The position numbers and the translations under genes were made by a program. 64,000 bases of DNA from Eubacteriales bacterium (GTDB lineage: Bacteria > Bacillota > Clostridia > Lachnospirales > Lachnospiraceae). How positions within the stretch are numbered: the stretch's first letter is position 1; the number at the start of each line of letters is the position of its first letter. The notes below the pieces were generated by a model, which worked only from the letters and a program-made list of their open reading frames with translations, made no database searches and was not told the origin of the DNA. Positions 27,207-35,534 of this stretch are shown here, in pieces. The DNA is taken from NCBI GenBank assembly GCA_030527715.1, contig JAUNAF010000001.1:24314-88313 (forward strand), in the 5' to 3' direction.

Positions 27207-29468
27207 ATGCAGATAGAAGGATATGTTGATCATATTATTTACCGCAGTGAGGAAAGCGGATACACGGTTGCGGTGCTGATCTGTGATGGAGAGGAGCTCA
27301 CTTGTGTGGGCTCCTTGCCGTTTCTGGACGAGGGAGATACGATCTCGGCAGAGGGAGAGTTTACAGAGCACAGTACCTACGGAAGACAGTTTCGGATCAG
27401 CTCGTATGAGATGTCCGTGCCGAGAGATGAGCTGTCGATCGAACGCTATCTTGCCTCAGGTGCGGTCAAAGGTATCGGAGCGGCACTGGCTGCGAGGATC
27501 GTGCGCAGATTCAAGACGGACACTTTCCGGATCATGGAGGAGGAGCCGGAGCGGCTCGCGGAGATCAAGGGAATCAGCGAGCGAAAGGCCAGAGAGATCG
27601 CAGAGCAGATGGAGGAAAAGAAGGATCAGAGAGATTCGATGATCTTTCTTCAGGATTTTGGACTGTCTGCGGCATTAAGTCTGAAAATCTATCACAAATA
27701 CGGGACCTCGCTCTACCAGATCATACGGGAAAATCCTTATCGCATGGCGGAGGATATCCCGGGCGTTGGTTTCCGCACCGCAGATGAGATCGCAGAGAAA
27801 GCGGGAATACTGCCGGATTCGGATTACCGTATCCGCTGCGGGCTGCTGTTTATACTGACACAGTCTATGGGAGAGGGACATGTCTATCTTCCGAAAATGG
27901 AGCTGTTTACAAGAGGCTCCAATCTGTTAGGTGTGTCACTTGAAGCGATGGAGCGGAATCTGATGGATCTGGTGATCGACCATAAGGCAGTGATCCGGGA
28001 GACAAAGCAGAGTGCAGAAGCGGAAAGCGGGGAGCCGGAGATCTGTGTCTATACCTCCGCAAATTACCGGACACAGCTGCATACGGCAAGGATGCTGCAT
28101 GAACTGAATGTACGCATTCCTCAGAAGACGGACCAGATAGAACAGCGTCTGGAGGAGATCGAAAAGCGGACGAACACAGAACTGGATCCGCTTCAGAAAA
28201 AAGCCGTGGAGGAGGCTTCCGGAAACGGCCTGCTTGTGATCACCGGTGGTCCGGGTACCGGAAAAACGACCACGATCAACACACTGATCGAGTTTTTTGA
28301 ATCGCAGGGCGATGAGGTAGCACTGGCAGCCCCGACCGGACGCGCGGCAAAGCGAATGACGGAAGCGACCGGGCGGCCGGCGAGGACCCTGCACCGTCTG
28401 CTGGAGATCTCCGGCGGACTGGATGATGACCGTGCCCACCTCTATTTTGAGCGAAATGAGGAATATCCGCTGGAGGCGGATGTCATTATCGTGGATGAGA
28501 TGTCGATGGTCGATCTGTTTCTGATGCATGCGCTGCTGCGTGCAGTACCGGTCGGCACCCGACTGATCCTGGTGGGAGATGTCAGCCAGCTTCCGTCAGT
28601 GGGACCGGGCAATGTACTCAGAGATATTATTGCCTCAGAATGTGTGCCGATGGTGCGTCTGACAAGGATCTTCCGTCAGGCGAGCGAGAGCGATATTGTC
28701 GTCAACGCACATAAGATCAATCAGGGAGAGCGGGTCATCCTCGACAACAAGAGCAGAGACTTTTTCTTCCTGCAGCGGGATGATGTCAATGTCATCCTGC
28801 GCGTAGTGCTGGCACTGGTTCAGGAAAAGCTGCCGCCCTACGTAAATGCAAAGCCTTATGATATCCAGGTACTCACACCAATGAGAAAGGGAGTGCTCGG
28901 TGTCGACCGGCTCAATGAGGTACTGCAGAGATACCTGAATCCTCCGGCCAGAGACAAGCGGGAAAAAGAGACCTCCTGGGGTGTTTTCCGTGAGGGCGAC
29001 AAGGTGATGCAGATCCGCAACAATTATCAGGCAGAGTGGGAGATCCGGGGGTCCTACGGAATTCCGGTAGAGAAAGGCGTAGGTATCTTCAACGGAGATA
29101 TGGGAATTATCTCAGAGATCAACAGCTTTGCCGAGACGATGACGGTTATTTTTGACGAGGAGCGGTATGTGGAATACAGCTTTAAGGAGCTTGAGGATCT
29201 GGAGCTTGCCTATGCGATCACGATACACAAGGCGCAGGGAAGTGAATATCCGGCAGTCGTGATCCCGCTGCTCTCAGGTCCGAGGATGCTGATGACGAGA
29301 AATCTGATCTACACTGCCGTGACCAGAGCACGCAGCTGTGTGACACTGGTCGGTTCTGCGGAAATGTTTTATCAGATGGTGGACAATACCTATGAGCACC
29401 GGCGATATTCTCATCTGAGTCAGGAGATCAGAGAACAGTCAGAGGCACTTGTGGGAGAGGAGATGTAA
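27207..29468 (+). CDS. recD2: RecD2-type ATP-dependent DNA helicase
   Basis: Superfamily 1B 5'-3' helicase that acts without RecBC and helps maintain replication forks in Bacillota. This 753-residue protein has an N-terminal OB-like domain, helix-hairpin-helix repeats (about 85-215), then the helicase core. Walker A GGPGTGKT is at 347-354, Walker B DEMSMVD near 431, GDVSQLPSVGPG near 460 and the UvrD_C_2 motif AYAITIHKAQGSEYP near 670. It lies 9 bp after mreB. Confidence 0.96.
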   Translation: MQIEGYVDHIIYRSEESGYTVAVLICDGEELTCVGSLPFLDEGDTISAEGEFTEHSTYGRQFRISSYEMSVPRDELSIERYLASGAVKGIGAALAARIVRRFKTDTFRIMEEEPERLAEIKGISERKAREIAEQMEEKKDQRDSMIFLQDFGLSAALSLKIYHKYGTSLYQIIRENPYRMAEDIPGVGFRTADEIAEKAGILPDSDYRIRCGLLFILTQSMGEGHVYLPKMELFTRGSNLLGVSLEAMERNLMDLVIDHKAVIRETKQSAEAESGEPEICVYTSANYRTQLHTARMLHELNVRIPQKTDQIEQRLEEIEKRTNTELDPLQKKAVEEASGNGLLVITGGPGTGKTTTINTLIEFFESQGDEVALAAPTGRAAKRMTEATGRPARTLHRLLEISGGLDDDRAHLYFERNEEYPLEADVIIVDEMSMVDLFLMHALLRAVPVGTRLILVGDVSQLPSVGPGNVLRDIIASECVPMVRLTRIFRQASESDIVVNAHKINQGERVILDNKSRDFFFLQRDDVNVILRVVLALVQEKLPPYVNAKPYDIQVLTPMRKGVLGVDRLNEVLQRYLNPPARDKREKETSWGVFREGDKVMQIRNNYQAEWEIRGSYGIPVEKGVGIFNGDMGIISEINSFAETMTVIFDEERYVEYSFKELEDLELAYAITIHKAQGSEYPAVVIPLLSGPRMLMTRNLIYTAVTRARSCVTLVGSAEMFYQMVDNTYEHRRYSHLSQEIREQSEALVGEEM

Positions 29469-29494
29469 ACATCGGAGGAAAAGATGCCACTGGA

Positions 29495-30226
29495 ATGTGG
29501 AAACTGATCAGAACGGCAGCGTCAGCAGCGGAGGATCTGCTCTATCCGTGCAGATGTCCGATCTGTCAGCAGATCTCGAACGGTTTCTGCAGCAGGTGTG
29601 CCGCAGAGCTTCCGTTTACCGGAAAATCGGTCTGTGTCACCTGCGGCCGTCCGCTGCTTCTGCCGACGGAGGAGTACTGTCCGGACTGCAGGACTTATAC
29701 ACATGCGTTTGACCAGTCGAGAAGTCTGCTGCGCTATGAGGGAGAAGTCCGGGAATCTATCCACCGGATCAAATACGAGCACAAAAAGGAATATCTGGAT
29801 GCCTATGCGAAAGTCATGGCAGAGAGGATGCAGGAGAAGCTTAGACAGTGGGATCCGCAGGTGCTGACCTATGTTCCGATGCTGCCTGCGGCAAGGAGAA
29901 AAAGAGGTTACAATCAGGCGGAGGAGCTCGCAGGATCCTTTTCCGGATACACCGGACTGCCCTGCATGGATCTGCTGGAAAAGACAGAGAAGACGGCGGA
30001 GCAGAAGAAAATGGATCGGGTGGAGCGAAGGAGAAATCTTCAGAGAGCATTTGCCGTTCGTCCGGAGGCTCTGGATGAGCGTGGAGCACTTCCCTTTCAG
30101 AGGATCCTGCTGATCGACGATATCTACACGACGGGAAGCACCGTGGATGCGGCAAGCGCGGTACTGAAGGAACACGGAGCGGAAAAAGTCTATGCTCTGA
30201 CTATCTGTATTGGGCAGAATCTATAA
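29495..30226 (+). CDS. comF: ComF family protein (phosphoribosyltransferase-like)
   Basis: ComF proteins combine an N-terminal zinc-binding region with a type I phosphoribosyltransferase fold; in naturally competent bacteria they help bring in single-stranded DNA. In this 243-residue protein the zinc ligands appear as CPIC (about 21-24), CSRC, CVTC and CPDC, and the PRPP-binding loop is LLIDDIYTTGST near 205. No other late competence gene is in the window, so a competence role is inferred from the family only. The Shine-Dalgarno GGAGG (29475-29479) is 15 nt from this ATG but ideally placed for an ATG at 29484 that opens a 7-codon reading frame overlapping the comF start. Confidence 0.93.
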   Translation: MWKLIRTAASAAEDLLYPCRCPICQQISNGFCSRCAAELPFTGKSVCVTCGRPLLLPTEEYCPDCRTYTHAFDQSRSLLRYEGEVRESIHRIKYEHKKEYLDAYAKVMAERMQEKLRQWDPQVLTYVPMLPAARRKRGYNQAEELAGSFSGYTGLPCMDLLEKTEKTAEQKKMDRVERRRNLQRAFAVRPEALDERGALPFQRILLIDDIYTTGSTVDAASAVLKEHGAEKVYALTICIGQNL

Positions 30227-30255
30227 AATCATTGCTATGCAAGCCTGTAAAAATG

Positions 30256-30264
30256 TGCTATGAT
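30256..30264 (+). promoter_or_regulatory. extended -10 promoter element before the cda operon
   Basis: TGCTATGAT is a good extended -10 (TG-n-TATGAT) lying just after comF. No good -35 sits 17 bp upstream, as is common for extended -10 promoters. The start site would be near 30271, giving about 29 nt of leader to the ATG at 30300. Placing the start there argues against translation from the TTG at 30276. Confidence 0.5.
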
Positions 30265-30299
30265 ATCTAAAAAGTTTGAAAAAACAGGATCTGATCTAC

Positions 30300-30734
30300 A
30301 TGTTGAATGAACAGAGAATCTATTTGATGACACAGCTGGCGATTTTCGAAAAAGAACACCAGACGCAGCTTCGCGGCGCCGGTGATTATTTTCGAAGCGA
30401 CTATATAGGGGGCAGGATGATAAAAAATGGCTTTCGTGTAACGATTGCCTTTTTTCTGATGCTTGCGGGTTGGGGACTGTACAATGCCGAGACACTGATC
30501 TTCGATATCACAAAGATGGATGTGAGAGCACTGGCTGTCCGGATCGTACTTGTCTATTTTATGCTCATGGCAGTATTTTTACTCTTTACCTACATTCACC
30601 AGGCGATCCGTTATTCGCGTGCCAGAGAGGATCTGGAACATTATCGCGAGATGCTGGAACAGCTGGAGCAGAGTTACCGCGAGGAGGATGAACGAAAGCG
30701 CATCATCCTGCAGCGAAGAGCAGTGCGGAGGTAG
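30300..30734 (+). CDS. membrane protein of unknown function, first gene of cda operon
   Basis: A 144-residue protein with a basic N-terminal cytoplasmic helix, two predicted membrane segments (about 43-62 and 80-99) and a C-terminal coiled coil rich in Glu and Arg (about 105-140). I recognise no domain of known function. The frame is open back to a TTG at 30276. The ATG at 30300 is chosen because AGGAT precedes it and because the predicted transcription start is close to the TTG. It is 3 bp from the next membrane gene and belongs with cdaA/cdaR, so it may be part of the c-di-AMP or cell-envelope unit. That link rests on gene order alone. Confidence 0.72.
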   Translation: MLNEQRIYLMTQLAIFEKEHQTQLRGAGDYFRSDYIGGRMIKNGFRVTIAFFLMLAGWGLYNAETLIFDITKMDVRALAVRIVLVYFMLMAVFLLFTYIHQAIRYSRAREDLEHYREMLEQLEQSYREEDERKRIILQRRAVRR

Positions 30735-30737
30735 GCG

Positions 30738-31676
30738 ATGGGAGCATTACTCAGCCTCAGAGATTCTCTGAGCAGATTTTACGGAAAATATGATACGGTC
30801 ATTCGCTTGATCTGCAAGTTTCTTCTTGCATTTCTGTCGTTTTCTGCAATCAACGGCAGACTTCCCGGGATGACCTGGATCGGCAGTCCGCTGCTGATCG
30901 TTCTGGCTGCACTGATCTGTGCCTTTCTGCCGTCCAACAGTATCGTCATGGTCAGCACGGCGATGCTGCTGCTTCATTTCTATGCGATCTCACTGGAGGC
31001 GGCGCTTGCAGGCGGAGGCATGCTGATCATCGGCTGCCTGCTGTACTTCAGTATTGCACCGAGCTCCTCGGTGCCGGTAGTGCTGACAGCGCTGGCGATC
31101 GGAAAAGGGATCCCATGTGCGGTGCCGGTGATCTTTGGACTGGTCGGAGGTCCGCTGGCAGCGGCAGGCGTTATTTTCGGAACCTTTATCTACTATCTGA
31201 CAGAGAATGTCAGAACCTACGGAGGCAGTCTGGAGGCTTCCTCAGCGGATGCTGCGGAGGCAATGATCCAGAAGATGACGGTCATGATGAGGCAGGTGAT
31301 GAGTGACCGGAGGATGATGGTGATGGCAGTCTCACTTGCAGTGACACTCTGGGTGATCTGGCTGTTCAGAAGAATGGCGGTGAAATATGCCTGGATGGTT
31401 GCGGCCGTGTTTGGCTGTCTGACCTGCGTTCTGATCAGAAGCGGAGGTGCACTGATCTTCGGACTGCGGCTTGACATTCCAGGGCTGATCCTGGAACTGA
31501 TCACGGCACTGATCGTTGCCTGGCTGGCACAGGCCTTCCTGTTCAGCCTGGATTACCGGCGGACGGAGAATGTCCGCTTTGAGGACGAAGACTATTATTA
31601 TTATGTAAAAGCGGTGCCGAAGCGGAAGATCCGCCGTGTTCGACGCACACGCAGAGTGGAAAGGAGAGAGCGATGA
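30738..31676 (+). CDS. polytopic membrane protein of unknown function upstream of cdaA
   Basis: A 312-residue protein with about eight predicted membrane segments and a C-terminal cytoplasmic tail. The tail has an acidic EDEDYYYY stretch followed by a strongly basic Lys/Arg-rich end (about 285-312). The cytoplasmic loop near 165-195 is rich in Met and charged residues. I recognise no known family signature. A GGAGG site precedes the ATG, and its stop overlaps cdaA by 4 bp, so it is translationally coupled to the diadenylate cyclase. It may control or be controlled by c-di-AMP synthesis at the membrane. That is inference from position. Confidence 0.78.
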   Translation: MGALLSLRDSLSRFYGKYDTVIRLICKFLLAFLSFSAINGRLPGMTWIGSPLLIVLAALICAFLPSNSIVMVSTAMLLLHFYAISLEAALAGGGMLIIGCLLYFSIAPSSSVPVVLTALAIGKGIPCAVPVIFGLVGGPLAAAGVIFGTFIYYLTENVRTYGGSLEASSADAAEAMIQKMTVMMRQVMSDRRMMVMAVSLAVTLWVIWLFRRMAVKYAWMVAAVFGCLTCVLIRSGGALIFGLRLDIPGLILELITALIVAWLAQAFLFSLDYRRTENVRFEDEDYYYYVKAVPKRKIRRVRRTRRVERRER

Positions 31677-32584
31677 CCGCATTTTTGAATAATATCAGCC
31701 GTTACTTCTCCTTGATGCGCATGCCTTCTATTCATATCGAAGTGACAGATGTCATTGAGGTGATCATCCTGTCTTTCCTGGTGTACACGGTGCTTCTCTG
31801 GATCAAAAATACGAGAGCATGGACACTGATGAAGGGCATTATGGTGCTGTGCTTTTTCGTGGCACTGATCTACATATTTGAGATGGATACGCTGATCTTC
31901 CTTGTGGAAAAGGGAGTGAATATCGCGATCATTGCAGCAGTGATCATTTTTCAGCCGGAGCTGCGAAGAGCGCTTGAGCGAATCGGTGAGAAGGACTTTT
32001 TTTCCGGTTTCCTGAGCGGCGTATCGGGAGATATCACAGAGCGATGCTCAGATGAGACCGTCCGTGAGATCGAGAGAGCTGCGCTTGAGATGGCAGCAGT
32101 GAAGACCGGTGCACTGATCGTACTGGAGCAGAATGAGACTCTGACCGAGTATGAGAGAACCGGTATCACCTTAAATGCTCTGGTAAGTGCACCGCTGCTG
32201 ATCAACATTTTTGAACACAATACACCGCTTCATGACGGTGCGGTCCTGATCAAGGGAGACACCATCCTCTCAGCGACCTGTTATCTTCCGCTCTCTGAGA
32301 ATAAGACACTGGACAAAAGCCTCGGAACAAGACATCGTGCAGGTGTCGGTATCAGCGAGGTTACGGATTCTCTGACGGTGATCGTCTCGGAGGAGACCGG
32401 CAAGATCTCGGTTGCAAGAAGGGGAGTTCTGAAAAAGGGACTCAGCCAGGAAGCACTGAGAGAACAGCTGGTGCTCTGGCAGAATAAAAGTGTTGCAGGC
32501 AGAAAACGCACTGACAGGGACGGCCTGATTCGGAAAGTGAGCAGCATACTGAAGAAAGGAGCCGGTCAGGATGAAGAAAAATAA
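31673..32584 (+). CDS. cdaA: diadenylate cyclase CdaA
   Basis: Makes the second messenger c-di-AMP from two ATP; c-di-AMP governs potassium and osmotic balance and wall integrity. This 303-residue protein has three N-terminal membrane segments (about 20-95), a short linker, then the DAC domain. The catalytic motif is HDGA at 187-190 and the ATP-binding RHR at 220-222, followed by AGVGISEVTDS. The tail after about 270 is basic. It overlaps cdaR by 14 bp, as expected for its partner. The usual third gene of the operon, glmM, is not present. Confidence 0.96.
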   Translation: MTAFLNNISRYFSLMRMPSIHIEVTDVIEVIILSFLVYTVLLWIKNTRAWTLMKGIMVLCFFVALIYIFEMDTLIFLVEKGVNIAIIAAVIIFQPELRRALERIGEKDFFSGFLSGVSGDITERCSDETVREIERAALEMAAVKTGALIVLEQNETLTEYERTGITLNALVSAPLLINIFEHNTPLHDGAVLIKGDTILSATCYLPLSENKTLDKSLGTRHRAGVGISEVTDSLTVIVSEETGKISVARRGVLKKGLSQEALREQLVLWQNKSVAGRKRTDRDGLIRKVSSILKKGAGQDEEK

Positions 32585-33896
32585 ATGGACGAACAACCTG
32601 CAGCTGAAGCTTCTTTCCATGGTGGCAGCCTGCTTCATCTGGGTTTTTGTCATGCAGAGCAATAATCCGGAGCGGACCAAGGCGGTTCGAAATGTTCCGA
32701 TCACGATGCTGAATCAGAATACGATCACAGATGCAAATAAAACATTTACCGTTGTGGACAGTGTCAATAAGGCAACGGTCTACGTGACCGCGAGACGTAC
32801 TGTGCGGGATCGTCTGACTGCAGCTAATTTTACGATCACGGCCGATATGGAGAACTACAATGAGGTGACAGGATCAGTTCCGCTGGAGATCACCTGCACG
32901 GACAATTCCATCTTTTCGGAAAATATCCGTGTAAATCCTTCCGCATTGAAGATCAATATGGAAGATAAGGTGGAGGAATCCTTCAGTATTGCTGTGAGTG
33001 CAAGCGGAAAGGCAGCGAAGGGATATGAGCTTGGAAAGACCACCATCCTGACAGGCGATACGATACGCATTGCCGGACCGGAATCGCTGATCGGTATCAT
33101 CGGAAAGGTAACGATCCCGGTGGATATTTCCGGAATGACGGTCGATTCCAACGGTCTGTATGCGATCCGCATCGAGGATAAAAACGGTTCTGTTCTCACA
33201 GATGCGCAGATGTCCAACCTTGAGTTGAAGGACAACGACGGTGTCGTGCTTCAGAAGGGAATGGCGGATGTGGCGATCGAGATCTGGAGCGTTTATGAGG
33301 GGATCACCTTAAATCTGTCCATGCGAGGAGAACCTGCGGAAGGCTATGAAGTTTCCTCCGTTACACTGACACCGAAGACCGTGAATCTGGTGGGGGATGA
33401 GCTTGCACTGGAAGAAATCGGAAGGGAACTCACTCTGAAAGATACGATCTCTGTGGAGGGGATCTCAGAGAGTCAGGAATTTGTTCTGGATCTGAATGAG
33501 ACACTGGCACTCTATAAGAATCTCAGACTTGAAGCAGATACTTCAAGTACAGTGACGGTCCTGATCAATGTACAGGAGCTCGGAAGTCAGAATTTTGAGG
33601 TTCCGATCTCTGATATTCAGATGGATCATGTGCCGAGAGACAAGAAGCTGATCTTCTCACCGGCAGATAAGATCTCTGTGACGGTTCATGCGGAGGAGCA
33701 GGAGCTGGAGCAGCTTCGGACTTCAGAGATCAAAGCATGGGTGGATCTCTCGGAATGCACAGAAAACGGAAGTTATACACTCCCGGTAAAGATCACTCTT
33801 CCGGAGAATTACGAGCAGATCGGAGAAGTGAAACTGGTGGTCAATGTGGAGGACGTCGAAAATGAGCTGGAGGCAGAGGCTCTTACGGAGGACTAG
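32571..33896 (+). CDS. cdaR: CdaA regulatory protein CdaR (YbbR domains)
   Basis: Membrane-anchored extracellular regulator of CdaA. This 441-residue protein has one N-terminal membrane segment (about 9-28) followed by an outside region of repeated YbbR domains. At least four repeats of roughly 80 residues can be seen, each with a beta-rich GYE(L/V) and VTVHA-like element (for example near 140-150, 255-265 and 355-365). The end is acidic. It begins inside cdaA and ends 3 bp before an HPr gene. Confidence 0.93.
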   Translation: MKKNKWTNNLQLKLLSMVAACFIWVFVMQSNNPERTKAVRNVPITMLNQNTITDANKTFTVVDSVNKATVYVTARRTVRDRLTAANFTITADMENYNEVTGSVPLEITCTDNSIFSENIRVNPSALKINMEDKVEESFSIAVSASGKAAKGYELGKTTILTGDTIRIAGPESLIGIIGKVTIPVDISGMTVDSNGLYAIRIEDKNGSVLTDAQMSNLELKDNDGVVLQKGMADVAIEIWSVYEGITLNLSMRGEPAEGYEVSSVTLTPKTVNLVGDELALEEIGRELTLKDTISVEGISESQEFVLDLNETLALYKNLRLEADTSSTVTVLINVQELGSQNFEVPISDIQMDHVPRDKKLIFSPADKISVTVHAEEQELEQLRTSEIKAWVDLSECTENGSYTLPVKITLPENYEQIGEVKLVVNVEDVENELEAEALTED

Positions 33897-33899
33897 CGG

Positions 33900-34166
33900 A
33901 TGATAAGAAAAAAATTTCGAATTCAGAATGAGACCGGGCTGCACCTGAGACCTGCTGCCCGGCTGAGCACTGAGGCAATGAAATATCAGTGCAGCATATG
34001 GATCCGCAATGGAGAAATAGAAAGAAACGGAAAAAGCCTGATGAGTATTCTCGGTGTAGGAGCGAGATATCAGGATGAGATCGAAGTGATCTGCGACGGC
34101 AGTGATGAAGAGAAGGCGATGGAAAATGTCGGCAGGCTGATAGAAGAAGGACTGGGAGAAGAATAA
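33900..34166 (+). CDS. HPr-family phosphocarrier protein with His15 and Ser46
   Basis: An 88-residue HPr fold. The active His15 is present in TGLHLRPAA (the usual sequence is GLHARPA) and Ser46 is present in GKSLMS, so both phosphorylation sites are kept, unlike the Crh-like protein at 19727. The rest is more diverged than a typical PTS HPr, with GVGARYQDEIEV in place of the usual SLGAxxGxxI. It is the last gene of the cdaA-cdaR unit, where glmM would normally be. It may be a true phosphocarrier or a specialised HPr-like regulator; no EI or EII gene is in the window. Its stop codon lies in the loop of the terminator that follows. Confidence 0.85.
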   Translation: MIRKKFRIQNETGLHLRPAARLSTEAMKYQCSIWIRNGEIERNGKSLMSILGVGARYQDEIEVICDGSDEEKAMENVGRLIEEGLGEE

Positions 34167-34181
34167 CTCCCAGTCCTTTTT
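34149..34181 (+). terminator. strong intrinsic terminator, probably bidirectional
   Basis: Perfect 10-bp GC-rich stem GGACTGGGAG/CTCCCAGTCC (34149-34158 with 34167-34176), an 8-nt loop containing the HPr stop codon, then TTTTT. Read on the opposite strand the same stem is followed by TTCTTCT, so it may also end the convergent L,D-transpeptidase transcript. Confidence 0.92.
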
Positions 34182-34210
34182 ACGCGATGATTTGATGAAA
34201 GGTTGTGAAC

Positions 34211-35365
34211 TTATCGACGGATGCTTACGCTGTAACCACCCGGATTCTGGAAGGTATCGGTCGGATCAGCGCCGACAGACTGTTTCATTTTGTTCAGTAC
34301 CGGCTTGCCGAGCGGCATCTTTGCAGAATCGGAGATCGTGATCGTAGAACCGATCGGTACGTTATAGTAGATCCATCTTGCATCCTTGACATTGAGACGG
34401 ATGCATCCCTGAGAAGCCTGCTGACCGAGCATATTATACTTGGAAGCGTGAACCTTGTAAGGATTTCTGGAGCTTCCCGGCATCGGTACGGAGTGCAGCA
34501 GATAGTTTGTGAGGAAGTGGCTGCAGTACTGACCGATCGTCGGACCGTTTAAGTTTGCCCACGGGAGCTTGTCGCGCAGACGGAAGGTTCCGGTCGGTGT
34601 GGCATTGTTTCTGCCTGTGGAACAGAGGATCGCCTTGATCGGGAGAGAACCCTCATAGACGGTGATGACATTCTTCTGACGGTTAACGACCAGACGCATG
34701 TTCTGTTTGGTGAAGGCAACGGAACCTTCGGAACCGAAATTTACTTTTGTACCGTTGATCGTCAGGGTTCCGTAGGCGCGGGCACCATTGTCTTCTGGAT
34801 CCAGATAGTATTTACGGTTGCCTGAAATGAGCCAGCCGGTGTACTGTGTATGTGTGCCGTCAGTACGGAAGTAATAACTCTTGCCATCGATCTTCCGCCA
34901 GCCGCTGACTGCATGACCGGTCTTCGGATCAAAGTAGTAAGTGTTGTTTCCGTCGGTCTGCCAGCCGTAGGCCATCTGTCCTGTCGTCTTGTCAAAATAG
35001 TAAGTAAATCCCTTGTATTCTACAACACCTGTTTTTAAAGATCCGTCGGAGGTTCCGTAATAGATCCCTTTTCCGCCCTTGGGAGTGCCCCAGCGAGTGA
35101 GAAGCACACCGTTTTTGCCGCTGAGATAGAGCTTTTTGTTTTTGCGTGTCACGGTAGATCGGAGGAGCACACCGTTTTTCTTGAAGAGATATTTTTTGCC
35201 GTTGATGGTGTAAGGACCACCCTTATATTTCTGCTTTGCAGTTTTGTAATAGTAGGTTTTTCCGTTTTCCTTTACCCATCCCTTTGCTGCAGAAACTCCG
35301 ATGGAGAGACTGAAGAGCATGCACAGGAAGGTGAGGAAGAACAGAAGGTGTCGCTTTGTTTTCAT
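34211..35365 (-). CDS. secreted L,D-transpeptidase with cell-wall-binding repeats
   Basis: The only minus-strand gene. Of 384 residues, the first 27 are a signal peptide (MKTKRH, a hydrophobic core, then VSAA). Residues about 28-220 hold roughly nine 20-residue repeats of the GW...YYF...G type (choline-binding/CW-like), which usually anchor the protein to wall polymers. The C-terminal YkuD domain (about 225-350) has His291 and the catalytic Cys321 in SQGCIRL; the common form is SHGC, so the residue two before Cys is Gln here. It should make 3-3 peptidoglycan cross-links or attach proteins outside the cell. It has a strong AAAGGAGG Shine-Dalgarno and its own promoter at 35411-35439. Confidence 0.93.
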   Translation of the reverse strand: MKTKRHLLFFLTFLCMLFSLSIGVSAAKGWVKENGKTYYYKTAKQKYKGGPYTINGKKYLFKKNGVLLRSTVTRKNKKLYLSGKNGVLLTRWGTPKGGKGIYYGTSDGSLKTGVVEYKGFTYYFDKTTGQMAYGWQTDGNNTYYFDPKTGHAVSGWRKIDGKSYYFRTDGTHTQYTGWLISGNRKYYLDPEDNGARAYGTLTINGTKVNFGSEGSVAFTKQNMRLVVNRQKNVITVYEGSLPIKAILCSTGRNNATPTGTFRLRDKLPWANLNGPTIGQYCSHFLTNYLLHSVPMPGSSRNPYKVHASKYNMLGQQASQGCIRLNVKDARWIYYNVPIGSTITISDSAKMPLGKPVLNKMKQSVGADPTDTFQNPGGYSVSIRR

Positions 35366-35410
35366 AAGTCCTCCTTTGTGAATGTGAAAAATGTGTGAAA
35401 CTTTTCGTTA

Positions 35411-35439
35411 AGTATAACATACCGGCACTCATTTGGAAA
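35411..35439 (-). promoter_or_regulatory. promoter of the L,D-transpeptidase gene
   Basis: On the minus strand TGTTATACT gives an extended -10 (TATACT at 35416-35411) with TTTCCA as -35 (35439-35434) and a 17-bp spacer. It lies about 45 bp before the start codon. Confidence 0.65.
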
Positions 35440-35467
35440 GAAATATGTAAAAACGGAGGCGGAAAGC

Positions 35468-35496
35468 TTGAATCCTGTGGACAGCTCCTGTAAAAT
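35468..35496 (+). promoter_or_regulatory. promoter at the head of the glycan locus
   Basis: TTGAAT (35468-35473), a 17-bp spacer and TAAAAT (35491-35496) on the + strand. The start site would be near 35503, about 30 bp before the membrane gene at 35535. It is divergent from the L,D-transpeptidase promoter, with only 28 bp between the two -35 boxes. Confidence 0.7.
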
Positions 35497-35534
35497 GAAC
35501 CTGTAAAACTATAAAAGTAAAAGGAAAAAGAAAA

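Noticed and set aside
34205-34552. A 115-codon + strand frame after the HPr terminator
   Set aside because: It is antisense to the catalytic end of the L,D-transpeptidase, which has a signal peptide, repeats and a YkuD motif.
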